A stretch of DNA of 64,000 nt. Source: Clitopilus passeckerianus. Lineage: Eukaryota; Basidiomycota; Agaricomycetes; Agaricales; Entolomataceae. The stretch is from positions 803,860 to 867,859 of the forward strand of contig CALYLX010000139.1 in assembly GCA_944990035.1 (NCBI GenBank), read 5' to 3'. Of the stretch, positions 10,002 through 21,735 are shown piece after piece. Under the pieces are notes generated by a model. That model saw nothing but the letters and a program-made list of their open reading frames with translations. It searched no databases and was not told where the DNA came from. Position numbers and translations under genes: made by a program. Every line of letters begins with the position of its first letter. The stretch's first letter is position 1.

Positions 10002-10634
10002 ATGAAGGCAGGCTCTTCATCTTCGCTATGTTCCCTATGGCTTTCTAACGTCCAGGCAGTTTACCGCAGTCGCAAGCGTTCTTTTCCTTTCTGCAGGTTA
10101 TGCTGCTGCTAGCGGCAGTCCTTTGAGCCAGGCTTCGGCCCAGGCGCAGTTGCAGGCCAATGGTATCTATGCATACTCCAGTGGTGGATGTACCGACCGG
10201 TAATAACTATCCATCGGTGCAGCTCTAATAATGAGCTAAGCTCCCTTCCTTTACCTAGGACCGTGTCTACCTGCACCTCTTACGATGGCATCCTCTCCGG
10301 CACGGTCAACGGCGTCATCACCTTCAAGAACGCCGTTGGTGTCTCTTCCTTAACCATTACTGGAGGCACGGAAGTAGGCCATGCTGGGGGCACGTACTCC
10401 CATGCGAATGGCTACAAAGTCGATGTCCGCCACGATCCCTCTGTCGACGCCTATATCCACAGTGCGTTCACCCAGATCGCAAATAGGGGAGACGGGTACC
10501 CTCAATGGCAGGCCGCCAGTGGTAACCTCTACTGCGTAAGTGTCCTCCTGTCATATTCCTTACGAATCGGTAAAATTAACGCTCGTTTCTCTGCATAGGA
10601 CGAGGGTTCGCACTGGGATATCACCTATTATTAG
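10002..10634 (+). CDS. Secreted M15/LAS-type zinc peptidase-like protein, copy 1
   Basis: Exons are 10002-10007, 10060-10199, 10259-10535 and 10599-10634, giving 152 residues. The first intron begins GC instead of GT (AAG/GCAGGC), has a CTAAC branch point and splits the signal peptide after codon 2, exactly where copy 2 has a GT intron. The mature protein is about 130 residues. It contains GGTEVGHAGGTYSH, the motif H-x-x-G-x-x-x-D (SHANGYKVD), and a C-terminal E-x-x-H (DEGSHWD). This H-x6-D and E-x2-H arrangement is the zinc and catalytic signature of VanX/M15 DD-peptidases and the hedgehog/lysostaphin (LAS) fold. A role on bacterial peptidoglycan is inference. Overall the sequence is close to copy 2 across the mature domain, but this gene has an extra third intron. 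Confidence 0.8.
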
Positions 10635-11282
10635 ATGGTTGTCAATTGGAATGTCGGTACCGTAGGGGTGTATTGAATAACAAGTGTCTTCTTTTTGAGC
10701 ACCTGAGCGGCTGGATGCAATCATGCCAGATGGTACATGGATGCGGGGCTGCAACTTCGAGAATAGCCACTGCCAAGCCAACGAAAATCAGTCCTTATCG
10801 CCATGTGGTGCAATCCAGTTGCCCGACATCACATCATTTGGCGTTGTTCTCCAAGCCATGACCAGCGTTCAATATCAATCTCGAGCCCATAGTTCTTGTC
10901 TATCGCATAATCGACAGTTAGGCGGAGCTTCTTATCATCATCTACTCTGAGAAGATATCTCGAACCCTTCGACTCTGATTATTATCATTCAATTATCCGC
11001 CTACCGAGAAGATGAACGTGCTCACCGACGGCATGGTGCACATTCAAATCTTACCGCACTTTGACAGTTTCTGACATTGGTCCTATAGAGCTTTGGTGTC
11101 AACTGAGGTAGATCCACATGGTCGAGGAGCCCTTGTACGACTGCTGACCACCAGACTCAATAGACGAGATTGCTTGGAGTGTCAAAAGTTGCTCCTCGAT
11201 GGCAGTTTGATGCAAACCTCCAGCTTGATGTAAACCTCGCGGACCGCCCCATCATTTGGCCTCGTTGGGTATTGCAAAAAGG
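10635..11282. other. Spacer between the two paralogues
   Basis: About 650 bp without coding signal; the end holds the promoter of copy 2. The spacer is not obviously similar to the region upstream of copy 1 apart from the TATA region. Confidence 0.4.
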
Positions 11283-11290
11283 TATATAAG
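11283..11290 (+). promoter_or_regulatory. TATA box, second DD-peptidase-like gene
   Basis: TATATAAG 65 bp upstream of the ATG at 11348, matching the octamer upstream of copy 1. Confidence 0.65.
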
Positions 11291-11347
11291 CAGCCCTGCC
11301 ATGGACGTGGAACTACAGAGCCGAATAGCTTGAACACCCAAACAACC

Positions 11348-11926
11348 ATGAAGGTAATGCTCGATAATTCGATAATTCCTGAACGGCTTTGCTGACTTTA
11401 TCTCACCATAGCTTTCCATCTTCGCCGCTGCCGCTACCTTCTTCACCTTCGTCTCTGCGAGCGGTTCTCCCCTCACCCAAGCACAGGCAGAGGCAAAGCT
11501 CATCCCTAACGGCATCACTGCCTCCTCTTCCGGTGGCTGCACCACCAAGTAGGTTTCTCTACCCTCCCGCCTCATCCTACGGCCACTGACAATATGCTTT
11601 CTCCTTCGTACAGGAGCAACCCCAGCTGCACCTCCTACTCTGGCATCCTCTCCGGCACCGTCGATGGTGTCATCACCTTGAAGAAAGCCTCGGGCGTTGG
11701 CTCCCTCGTCATCACCGGCGGCACTGAAGTCGGCCATGCAAGCGGCACCTACTCCCATGGCAATGGCTACAAGGTCGATGTCAGGCATCAAGCCACCTTG
11801 GACAACTACATCCATACCGCCTTCACCAAGATCGCCAACCGTGGAGATGGTTACCCACAATGGCAAGCAGCCAGCGGTAACATCTACTGCGACGAAGGAT
11901 CTCACTGGGATATCACCTACTACTAA
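11348..11926 (+). CDS. Secreted M15/LAS-type zinc peptidase-like protein, copy 2
   Basis: Exons are 11348-11353, 11412-11548 and 11614-11926 (GT-AG introns 58 and 65 bp), giving 151 residues. The signal peptide ends near Ala18/Ser19. Putative zinc ligands are His96 and Asp103 (H-x6-D in SHGNGYKVD) and His145, with Glu142 as general base (E-x2-H in DEGSHWD). VanX-type DD-dipeptidases use the same spacing. Cys45 and Cys53 could form a disulfide; Cys140 precedes the second motif. The protein ends WDITYY, as in copy 1. The pair clearly arose by tandem duplication. I know of similar small secreted proteins in basidiomycetes without an assigned function; the fold assignment rests on motifs only. 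Confidence 0.82.
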
Positions 11927-12311
11927 GCTCTGTCGTTCGAACGGGAGGGAGCATAGCGTTCTGCCATGTATGTCTGTAAGATCGTAACGGGTATACAACG
12001 GAATTTCGATGCAATTAATCGCATAACGTTACGACACATATTTAGTGGTATAGTAAAGAGGGCAGGCAAACGATACAGCGAGACAACACATGAAAGAAGA
12101 CGTGAAATGTTAACATAACCGTACAGCGCTGATCTTTATACGACGTCAGAGGGAGTGGATTATATTGTAGCAGCAGTAAGGCGGGATATATGTCGTGGAG
12201 TCAGAACATACCGCAAGCGGGAGGGTGTTTTAAGTAGTAGTAACAGCAGCAACAGCGAAGTGTGATATCATGGAGAAACGTCCGTTGGAAGAAAGGTGCA
12301 TGTTGCAGTAA
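11927..12311. other. Convergent intergenic region
   Basis: 3' flanks of copy 2 and of the minus-strand PWWP gene. No coding signal. Confidence 0.4.
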
Positions 12312-13838
12312 TTAAGCTTCCGACATAGTGATATCTCCTAGAATTGAGGTGTCCCCAACGCCGTCTGCATCTGCATCGCTTATTCCTTGAGGTTCTTCAG
12401 GAACAGGTGCTGTATTAGAACGTGAGTGAGGTGCGTTCGACGAAGAAATGTGCTGTAAAGACATACCGGCTTTGCCATTCACGTCAGTGCTTGCAGGTGC
12501 ATCAGGCACAGCCGTTGGTGCAGCCTCGACCTTCTCCGCCGCTCCGTTGGCAGCAGGTGCAGGTGCAGCGACTTCAGCACCGTTGGCCTTGGCTGCGTTG
12601 GCATTCAGGATGTTTTGCCACCTCTCGACAAGAGCTGCAGCACGGTCCTTGAACTTGAACTCTTCGTTACGGGGAAGTTTATCCGGGGTCAGCACAGTTA
12701 TATGCCTCATGACCTTGCCGATTTTTGAGAACTGGAGGTACTGGATTGTCATGCCTTCGTAGGTTTCGACAGTCTTGAAGAGTTGGTCGAGAGTTGGGAT
12801 TTCCTGTAAATTAGGGTTAGGGTTTAGCCGATTCAACATTTTTGAAAAAGAACAACGTACAGATAGCTCTGGTACCGTCTTGCCTAGGAATGCTTTCTGT
12901 AGCTTGTGTCGCCATTCACGGACCTTGACAGCTTCGGGATCCCCGGAAAGATCGACTGCCAAAGACGATTAACCCGTTATTGACACGTCGTGACGAACAA
13001 AAGAATTATCAACGTACGCTCCTCGCCTTCAACTTCCTTCTCTCGCTTCGTCCTCTTCGCTGGAGGTGGAGACGCCTTTTTAGTTGTTGTAGTTTCAGCC
13101 TCGCCTTCCGCGTCACCATCACCCTCATCCTCTGACTCGACCATCTCCTTGGATTTTGAGCCCTTACGAGACTTCTTCTTTGTTCCGTCTGTAGAGCTAG
13201 TCTTTGACTTGGGTGCCTTCTTCGCCTTCGGGGCAGCGCCAGAGTCGCGTTTCCTCTTTTTAGCGCCCTTCTTGGATGATTCACCGTCCTCATCCAGTTG
13301 GTCGACTTCATCAGCAGGTTCTTCGTCGTTCTCCTGGCCCACGTAGGGTGCCTGTGATATCTCCTCCTCCCATTTTGTAGGATCGAGAGCAATACGATAG
13401 CCTTGCAGCAGGTCGCCTGACCGCTTGTACGGCTCGTTGATGTATGACTCTATCTCGTGCTTCTGAAGCTTAGAGATATCTTTGGCAACAAGCCAAGCAC
13501 TACAAAGAGAATACTGCGCTCAGAAAAGAAGCATAATAGATGTAGAAAATGGGACGTACAAGTCACCCGTTGGGAAGAAGCGAACGCAGTAGAAATTGGA
13601 TTTTTTGCCCGGACGTTCCTTTGACACATTGTCCGGGACTTTTTCTGGGTTTACAACCTACAAGCCAAGCATGTAATCAGTATCTCGTGCCAATTCTGGC
13701 GCGTCGTCTGCAGAAAGCTGTATGGGAACGCACCATGCCTGGCCAAGGAGGATACCCGCGTACTTTCCCAAGGACGATATCACGTTCCTCATAGGAAGAG
13801 ACCTCCTTAGGAGCAGCCTTAGATGATTTCTTGCTCAT
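12312..13838 (-). CDS. PWWP-domain chromatin protein
   Basis: Six exons on the minus strand: 13838-13734, 13657-13560, 13499-13018, 12955-12861, 12803-12467 and 12409-12312, joined to 404 residues. The N-terminal PWWP domain (about residues 16-110) shows DIVLGKVRGYPPWPG with the PPWP core at 30-33 and FYCVRFFPTGDFAW; such domains bind methylated histone H3 and DNA. A long acidic and Lys-rich linker with nuclear-localisation-like clusters (KKRKRD, KRTKREK) follows. A helical domain at about 230-330 (REWRHKLQKAFLG, FKTVETYEGMTIQYLQFSKIGKVMRHI) resembles the LEDGF integrase-binding/TFIIS-N type helical bundle. This PWWP-plus-bundle layout suggests a nucleosome-tethering cofactor. The fourth intron contains telomere-like CCCTAA repeats. 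Confidence 0.85.
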
Positions 13839-14475
13839 TAATAGCGTGGAGGACGTGGAGGACGACGACGAAGGGTGCGGCGGCAGCGAGGACAGACGAA
13901 AGGAATGAGAATCTCAGTTTGTTGATTCCTCCAGTTGACAAACAAATTAGCTGTGATCTCGTGACTCTGTTTACATACTTGGACCGTGCGCCATCAATTG
14001 ATCGAGCGCTAACCGAGCGTCTGTACTCTGTCGTCCTCGGCGATTTCAAGCTCAAAACCGGATTAGATGGCCAATCAGGATCCCGACCGTTCAAAGGTCT
14101 ATTACAATAAGCATAGAACAACTATGCCGCACAAAATCGTGAAAAATCAATCCTCTAACTTCACGGCACTGAGTTTCTTAGCCTCGGGTTTGATTCGGAA
14201 CTCCATAGAGAAGCTGCTAGAAGCATGTCCTCATCTTGGTCCGCATACGCACAGGGGCATGTGAAAATCAATAAATCATGTAATAACCACTACAAATAAA
14301 AACCACAAAGAACCATACAAAGGAGGAAGGGTAGAATAATGTAGAAGCGACTGTCTCCAATTGGACCGTAATACTTCAGAACTCGGACGAGCTTCAAGGC
14401 CTAGACCAGCGAGGGCTATCCAACGATGATAAGTTCCTGACATTACTCGTAGACAGCGGGAGAGAAACATACAGC
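13839..14475. other. PWWP upstream region
   Basis: Promoter side of the PWWP gene (minus) and the 3' flank of the small Thr-rich gene. A plus-strand frame at 13823-14110 overlaps the PWWP start and looks like a shadow. No other gene seen. Confidence 0.4.
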
Positions 14476-14737
14476 TCAGGCAGTGGTGGTAGTTGTAGGA
14501 GAGGTGGTAGTGGTAGTAGTGGTAATCGGGATGGTAACGACAGTGGTCGTGGGTGTGGTTTCACCAGGGAAGGTGAAGGTGATGCAAGTGGTTGTTCCAC
14601 CGCCCTCAGTATTTGTCTGGTTCACATTGAGTATCGGCCTTCTGGAAAGGCGAAGAATAGCGTACCGTAAAAAACTGGGGAGCCGCATGGGCGACAATGA
14701 TGGAGCTCAAAGCCAAGAGAGTAGTGAATGCCTTCAT
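14476..14737 (-). CDS. Small secreted Thr-rich protein
   Basis: Two exons, 14737-14666 and 14616-14476, around a 49-bp GT-AG intron give a 70-residue product. Residues 1-19 are a clear signal peptide (MKAFTTLLALSSIIVAHAA). The remainder is almost a pure Thr tract (TPTTTVVTIPI then TTTT runs) with one cysteine, suggesting heavy O-mannosylation and a cell-wall or secreted location. No family recognised. Short length and low complexity make this a moderate call, but the signal peptide, in-frame intron and stop agree. Confidence 0.6.
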
Positions 14738-16283
14738 CTTGAGTAGAAGTTCGACCTATGCAAATGGACGAGTCCAAGAAGATTCTTTCGACAATTTGAC
14801 TCCTTAAGAAGTCTGCCCATCGGTCTTCTGAAGCCGTGTCCCGCCCTCACGAATGGCAGATTGTCGGGGGCCAGAGATAAAATGTTGAGCTTGGACATGT
14901 CAGAAACGAAGGCGATAATTTTCCGTGTGGCAGAGTCTGTCTGCTCAGTTATACTCTAATCACTCAAATAACCGGTGGTAGAGATGTTTACCACAGTGAC
15001 GATACCGTCGATCTTCTAAGAACAATCTACTGTGAGAAAAGAGCTCCTTTCAGATGAGGTCTTGGTGATGCCAAGCATCCGATAGCAGCCGGGACAGCGA
15101 ATGGATAGTAGTCTGTTTGTGCCTTCGTCAGAAAAGTCCTCAGAGAGAAACGTTTGTACGGGCGTTTTGGTTCCAAAGGTGGTGACAAAATAGCGGAGGA
15201 ACGAAGAAAGCTCAGCTTTGCCGTCAAGCCATGCGAATGGAGTACCCAGCATGCACGACTGCCTGAGTGTGCGTACTCGGGCTGACCGGGATCTCGTCAG
15301 GTGGCCAAGTGACCATCTAATCCGAAGGTTATCACTGTCTGATTAACAAACGATCGTGTGGCCTAGACCTTCGACCCATTCCCATAGGATCAGCTGAATG
15401 AACTGGAACAGGCAATAGCTAAACGCTGCCCCAAGTTCCAACAGCATGTGGTAAACCTGCTCGGGCATGCAGCCCGAGCCCGAGAGAAGTATGAAAGAGG
15501 CGAAGAGCTAACCGCAAGGCGGGGATGAAGAGAGCCTGAACACGAGGTATAAAGTTATCCTTGAATACAATGAACGGAGCGCTGGCCAATTCGCGAAGTC
15601 ATAGGCGAAAGCATGTCAACTCAAGGCGTGGAGTTGGTAGCCTAAAGCGCTAAAGTTCCTGGTTCCTGGGAGGTAGGCTAGTCTCTGCGGGGTAACCCGT
15701 GGTGGTGAGAGGCAATGACCCGGCCTGAAGTCTGGGAAGATTAAGATTAACTTCGGTTGGAGCCACTTTGCACAGCTGTGTCATTTAATTGGAGGCTAGC
15801 TGAGCTAAAACAGCGCCATGAAATGTGTTTGTAGCGTGGAAATACGCTGTTCGGACCGAAATCTCAAGGGCCGGATAGGGCGGGAGGTTAGACGTAAATA
15901 GCTCTGTATTGTCAATGTAAGGAAATCAATACACGGCACAGCCCGAAGTACCGTTTGGTAGACGAGCTGCTACCAGTGGGTAGAAGGTTGAAGAACTTGA
16001 CCGGCTGGTGCCTGGATCGCAACGATGATTTCACTGTGGGCTTTCGATCGTTTGAAAGTGTGCCGCTGGCCCCTGGCTATCATCCACCTGAATGCGTCTG
16101 TCGAGTTGCTCTGGTGCCACTCGGTGCTGTCATGACGATGTCCCTTACACTGGGAAATATTGATGATGGCTCATGATGGACCTAAAAGTACATGATATCC
16201 CTACTGGTACACTTTACAAATAATAGAAAAATAACAACAAGGAACGTCGACGATTGAGGTAAAATCCGAACGAAGAAAATTGG
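14738..16283. other. Long spacer containing one coding-like relic
   Basis: No complete gene. A minus-strand frame at 15016-15252 has no features. The purine-rich section 15388-15537 reads as a helical peptide and is listed separately; 15540-15900 is purine-rich without a usable frame. Confidence 0.4.
15388..15537 (+). other. Coding-like fragment of unknown origin
   Basis: The frame from 15388 to the TGA at 15535 reads DQLNELEQAIAKRCPKF, then HVVNLLGHAARAREKYERGEE, with strongly amphipathic helix character. A CATAG acceptor-like site precedes it. It could be the last exon of a decayed gene or transposon protein. No partner exons found. Confidence 0.25.
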
Positions 16284-19200
16284 TTACAAGGCGGGGAGTG
16301 TATAGTTGAGAGGAGGTGGGGGATCTATGCCCATCGTTGTACAAGCCACAATCAACCTTTCCCGGAGATCCTCGGCTTGTCGTTGAAGCACTGTCGCGCC
16401 ATGAGAAATCAGACAGCGCGGAGAAAACATAAGGAAAACATACGGTGGCAGGGCCATAACCCATTCATCACTTCGACAGGAACGAGGATGGATTTAGCAA
16501 GTGACAAAGCATTCTTCAAGGTGCGATCATAGTTCCACAAAACCAGACAGCTAGTCGAGATGGTCAGCCGTGGCGATAATTGATCCTGATACGCCACTTA
16601 CATCGAGAGTTGGTTAAAGAACCAAGTCATTTGATACGGGCGGCGGGTTAGCTGATAGCCCCGAGCTGTACCAAGATGACCAATGGCTGATTTGACGACT
16701 TGCATAACGCGATCCTGGTAACGAACTGCAAATACATCAGCTAAGTCAAGGGGACAGGAAAGATAGTGAACGTACGCCAGTCTTCCGCGTGCTTGCGTTT
16801 GAATATGGGTGGTCCATTCCCGAACCCTTGCAAACTAGACGAAGTGTGGTCAGGTAAACATCATCATGAGAAAGGCTTCTAGATACCTTCGAAGCGTGTG
16901 CGTTACGGTGATCTGAGTACTGAAGAATAGAAAGGATGAGTTCCCGTCATTCACGATCAAGTTAGGGAACAAGTACGTACTTGTGAATATACTCCCTACA
17001 CATGTACAAAAGCGCCGTATCGAGGTTGCAGGCATGTTTCGCAACCGAGTCATACAGAGCCTGAGCCTCTTGCCAAGCATCGTAGATTTGATCCACTTGC
17101 TCGTCGGTGTTGGTGAGTGTCGTACGCATGCGATTGGTGAACGACCAGAGGAGCATGCTCCGACAATAGAGAGCCCAGATCGACTCTTTCGGAGAGATAG
17201 AGTCGGTTGCTCGATAAGAAGGTGCCATGCGGTCGAGCACCTCGCCTGGAAAGAGTAAAGCATACTGTTCGACGTGTCAGCCAAGGGATTCTAGAGGAAA
17301 AGATAACATGACTCACATTTCCTGAATCGGCGAGGTAGAATTCAGGTGGGATCCGGTCAAATGCAACGCACTGGGAGACGTGGTTACAAATCAGGCTCAA
17401 AGAACTCCAGCAAAGTCGACGACATTCTTCCTGGTAAATCTGTTCGTCGGTCCATGTAGGGTCCCAGGGAAGAGGATACGACCAGGTAGTGTATGGGTTA
17501 GGAGGTTGCGCGGAATCGGGAGGAATACAAGAGCAGCGTTGGCCAGGCGAATCGTTCGGAACATCGAGGTTGGCTACAGGAACGCAGCCGGCCGGGAAAA
17601 TGCAGACTTCAGAGTCGCTGGCATCAATTCTGACCAGATCGATACGACGGATAATATTATCCAATAGGACGAGAGAGTCTTCAGCTCGATCCGGAGTGTA
17701 ATGCGGATGTGCGGAAGCTTCGTAGAGCGCAAGAACCTGCGTGAACGAAAAATCAGCAGGAGTCCGCATGATCGGGTCACGCTCACGTACAAAGGCCGCC
17801 TCTGCTAACGTGGCATCAATCCACCCGCTCGACCAAGAAACCTGTAAAGAGATCTGGGCGTTATTCCTCAACCATAAGGCCCGCTCTCGGCCCGGTGCCT
17901 TTGACTCGACCTCGCTCGACTTCATCAAGGTAGCCATGGCGAGGGAAGCGTAGATGAAGGCAGGTTGTATGGACAACCTGGCCTCCTCGTCAGCGAGACG
18001 TTTCAAGAAGTGGTTCAAATTCAGGAAGCATAGCCAGTAGCCGGTGTCCTCAAAACTGCTTGACGTCAGGTCTAAGTGACATCAGATAGAAGGGAGTACG
18101 CACAGATATGTGACCTCGCGTTGGATGGTACGAAGCCTATGATAATACCAAGTTCAGTATGACTTCATCTGAGGACATCGTCGATACCTACGAGTATAAA
18201 GTCAAGAAGTTTGACCACCACTTCCGACGGTCGTGCTTGACGGCAGGGGACATGGGCGACTTCAAAGACCTGATCTCTGGCGACCGCATTAGACTGGTGT
18301 CAAGCCGCCTTGGAAACGAGGACTTCGCGTAGCCACTCTGGTCATAATCAAATTGCTGGTATTGTTGGGAGGGCGAAAGGTTGACCTGACCGGAATGTAA
18401 GTGACGTCAGAACTTGATGAGTGCCTAACGAAGTCACCATTGTGGGGGATAATTCATCGGAGGTGAGTCTTGACGTATCGAGCGGGTGCAGAACTGTGCG
18501 ATCAGGTGGATGGACGTTTAGAAGGTGTATCGCGTGTGCCGATGGCGGCGAGGAACCTCTCTCACCACCCAGGTTCTCCTTGGCCATCGAGCTTGACGAG
18601 CGAGGCGAATCGAGGGAGTCCAAAGTTTGTTCAGTGGTGCGTCTGCGTTTGGGGGGTGGAGGCGGGGCCGCGTCTGCAGGCCGCTTTTTACATGAACGCT
18701 GACGAGTGCCGGGACGCTTATCAGGTCCCCGTCGTTTTGGTGCCGGATCGTATTCGCATTTGTTGGAACGTCGGACGCAATTGTTACAATTTGGGCGTGT
18801 AGAGTCGCAACGAATCTTTCGGCCGCGACTACAGGAGAACAGCAGGGTGACCAAGCCACAAAGTCAGTATTCCGTTATAAGGCTTAATGAAAGAACATAA
18901 TGAAATGTGGCATACCATTGGCGACAGGCTATGACAACGTTCGATATCTCCTTACGCGGTTCTCGAGATCCCCCACGTCCGGCTGCTTTCTTGGAAGCTT
19001 CTTTTTGCTCAGTGGTTGGCATTTGAAGAGTTTGACCCTCGTCTTGAATAACTTCAGCAGAGTTGTTACCCATCTGCCGGGGGTACGAAGGGTCATGAGA
19101 CATCCCTCCAGGTAACGGTCGTGCAGACGAAGAGGCGTACTGGAAGTCCATTGACGTATGAGCTACGCGAGAATTTGTGGCATGATGTGAGATGGGGAAA

Positions 19201-19597
19201 TCGTGCGCCAGGTGGTTACGAGGTGAGAGGGATAGTTGATACTGAGAGGGGTAGGTGACATTTGGGTTCGGGAGTTCTTGCGGCGTATCAAGCAGCGGAG
19301 GCTGTTGCACGTTTAACGACATTGAGTAGTCGAAGGCAGTCGGCAGGATGGCCGCTGAACGACGGGCGCTCGCCTGGTCATGCTGGTGATACCGGACTTT
19401 ATTGCGAAGTATGAGGCGAATATGTTAGAGACTGGATGCGATAGCAACAACTCACAGCTGTCACTGTGCGAGGGAGAATATGGCCCGAAGTTTGGTGAAT
19501 GGAGACCAGATCCCTCTTCGCTCGATTGTGGCCCTTCTTCGGAGGAAGTATTGGCTTGAAAGGAAGAATAGATTCCGGTGGTTGTGGTCGAAACCAT
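16284..19597 (-). CDS. Zn2Cys6 fungal-specific transcription factor
   Basis: Thirteen exons on the minus strand join without a frame break to 879 residues: 19597-19456, 19396-18916, 18828-18438, 18385-18192, 18136-18104, 18055-17791, 17736-17317, 17264-16981, 16919-16887, 16834-16776, 16725-16602, 16550-16444 and 16390-16284. The DNA-binding cluster C-x2-C-x6-C-x6-C-x2-C-x6-C occupies Cys205 to Cys232 (ACRQC, RKIRC, NCNNC, NKC) and is split by the second intron. A basic linker KRRGPDKRPG follows. The rest matches a Fungal_trans middle homology region (KWWSNFLTLYS, GYWLCFLNLNHFLKRL, SGWIDATLAEAAFVLALYEASAHPHY). It should be a nuclear regulator that binds CGG repeats. Target genes cannot be inferred. 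Donor 18437 (GTGACT) is weak but keeps the frame. Confidence 0.87.
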
Positions 19598-21735
19598 GAA
19601 AGCGTAGAGGTGAAAGAACGTGAGGGTACTAAGCGAGTGGGGAGGTTGGAAGGGGTAAGTAATGTAATAGAGTTCCTGTGGGTCACGGCTAGATTATGAT
19701 TCGTCTATGAAAATAGTAGAGTGTGCGTCGAAAATCAGAAGCCGCATATGGATCGTTCAGTTTTTGTTCTTCCGGCGATAGGTCTCTCCCAAAAAGAGCC
19801 AACAGTTCCGAAAGCACGAGAAAATGGCCACTTCGAAACCTTATTCGAGTTACTTCATTTGCGACGGGAATCTCAGTTCTACATGCTGACCCTAGCCTAG
19901 GCAGTGTCCATAAACGGAGAAAAATCGGTTGATGCACGCGAAAGGTCTGGAGAGGGTTACACGCTTAATTGCATTGTCAAAACTTTACTCCCAATTGGGA
20001 CGATAAGGGTCATGCCGAGCCTAAAAAGGAGAGGTATTCCCACGAATTCGGACCCAATAAACTGGTACACCAATATGGTTGTCACCCACGTGGAAGGCAA
20101 CGTCATGGAAAATCAGATTTCCTCCGGTGTTCCTCACATCGGATCTCCTGGAATACGTCGGGGAGCTGCTTTGATTCCTGCTGAAAGTCCACCAGAGGTA
20201 AGGTGCGTGGTACACCTCCCAGGCTGTACTTTCTTTGGGTGGAAAACACGAGGATTTGCGGAAATACGGCCCGTTAGTGGCACGTTTCTGACATGAAAAC
20301 CATGCATTTCCCTTGGAGTTAAATTCTTAGCAAAAGACTGGTCCGGGGGGCCCGACTCGGGTCAAACTCCCACTCACAGATTTAAGTTCAATGGCCGGAG
20401 AAATGAAGCCAAAAATCCGATTAGCTATCCCATTCCCGTCGTCATGGCTCTTTGCCGCACCAGGGAATTTGCTGCAGCCCGTGGCGCGTGGGCGGCCCTC
20501 AGGAGGCAGAAAATCCGAGCTTTCCCTTCATCAGCTGCTTGGAAAACATATTTGGCGAAGGCCACGCGATTATGGTGCTGTTGCGGAGCCCTGGGTCAAG
20601 CTGAAGCATTGACGCTCACGGTTCGGATCGCAAACGCGAATTTCATGGTTCCCGTTTCCAATCCTGGAGATCAGACCAAGATCAGCGCTGCGGGATAAGT
20701 CCGTTTAACCGCATTGAGTGGGTCATGATGCAATTCTCAGGCGTCCTTGATGACAAGAGTCAATAGTACGGCCTAAGTTCGTCTCTTCCGAGGCATAACT
20801 TTGGAGGGGGAAGTCCCACATGTTTCTTCGCAAATTCGCTGATGAATTGTTTCCATGCTCGAATATTTTACGTTCCTCATTGACTTGACGATGAGAACAA
20901 TCGGTGAAGCCGGTCTGTTCAACCATGCGACCCCACCCACGCTTAGGGACGAAGGGATGGAAAGTATATACATACGCCACAGCAACAAGGGCAACCATAT
21001 ACGGACGTTTCGGGTAGGATCATATCGACAAAAAATGTTGAATATGCATAGGACTGTGGAACCGAACTATGCTAACATTCCAGCCAGGTCCAGAAAGCCT
21101 GGAACAGCTTTGTAACACCGGTGCGGTGGCGATGCTCGACTATTACGCTAGGCACGGGATATCCTCGACCAATAAGGGCCGAACTCATCCAGTTTGGTGG
21201 CATGAGCAATATGTCCTGGCATAGCTATTGGACAATGCCATAAATTACGGACCTCGCACATATGGAATTTTTCATTTTTATCAGCAGATGATCATATAAC
21301 TCGTGGCGATCAGGAGCACCATACTTGAATAACCCACCTCATCCGATGGAGTCATATCAACTACGTAGACCCCAGTCGCCAACATGAGGAACTTGAAACT
21401 CTGTTCGAATCACAACTTGAAGTCTCCCTGGAATATAATTGAAGCAATGGGGAGTCCAGCAAGAGCTAGACTCAGACTGGTTTGATCTAACTGTCAACTA
21501 TCGAAGCAAATATCTGTCAAACGATTTGCATTCTGCCTTCTCTAGAGTATTGATGACCGTACCGGATTGAACCAGTGTATTACTGGTCGCAATGCACATT
21601 TTTAGCATGTTCCTCGATCATACAGATCCGTCCTGACAGGAGCATCGCTTCTGCCTTTGCGATAAGCTATACTCGCCAAGTTTTACCACAGATATATAGT
21701 GAACGACCGAGATAATCGAGAAAGAACAACTCAGC
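19598..21735. other. Gene-poor spacer of 2.1 kb
   Basis: Contains the upstream regions of the Zn2Cys6 gene (left) and the ADP-ribosylglycohydrolase gene (right). Frames at 19904-20296 and 20444-20698 are open but lack domain, signal or splice evidence. Nothing supported. Confidence 0.4.
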
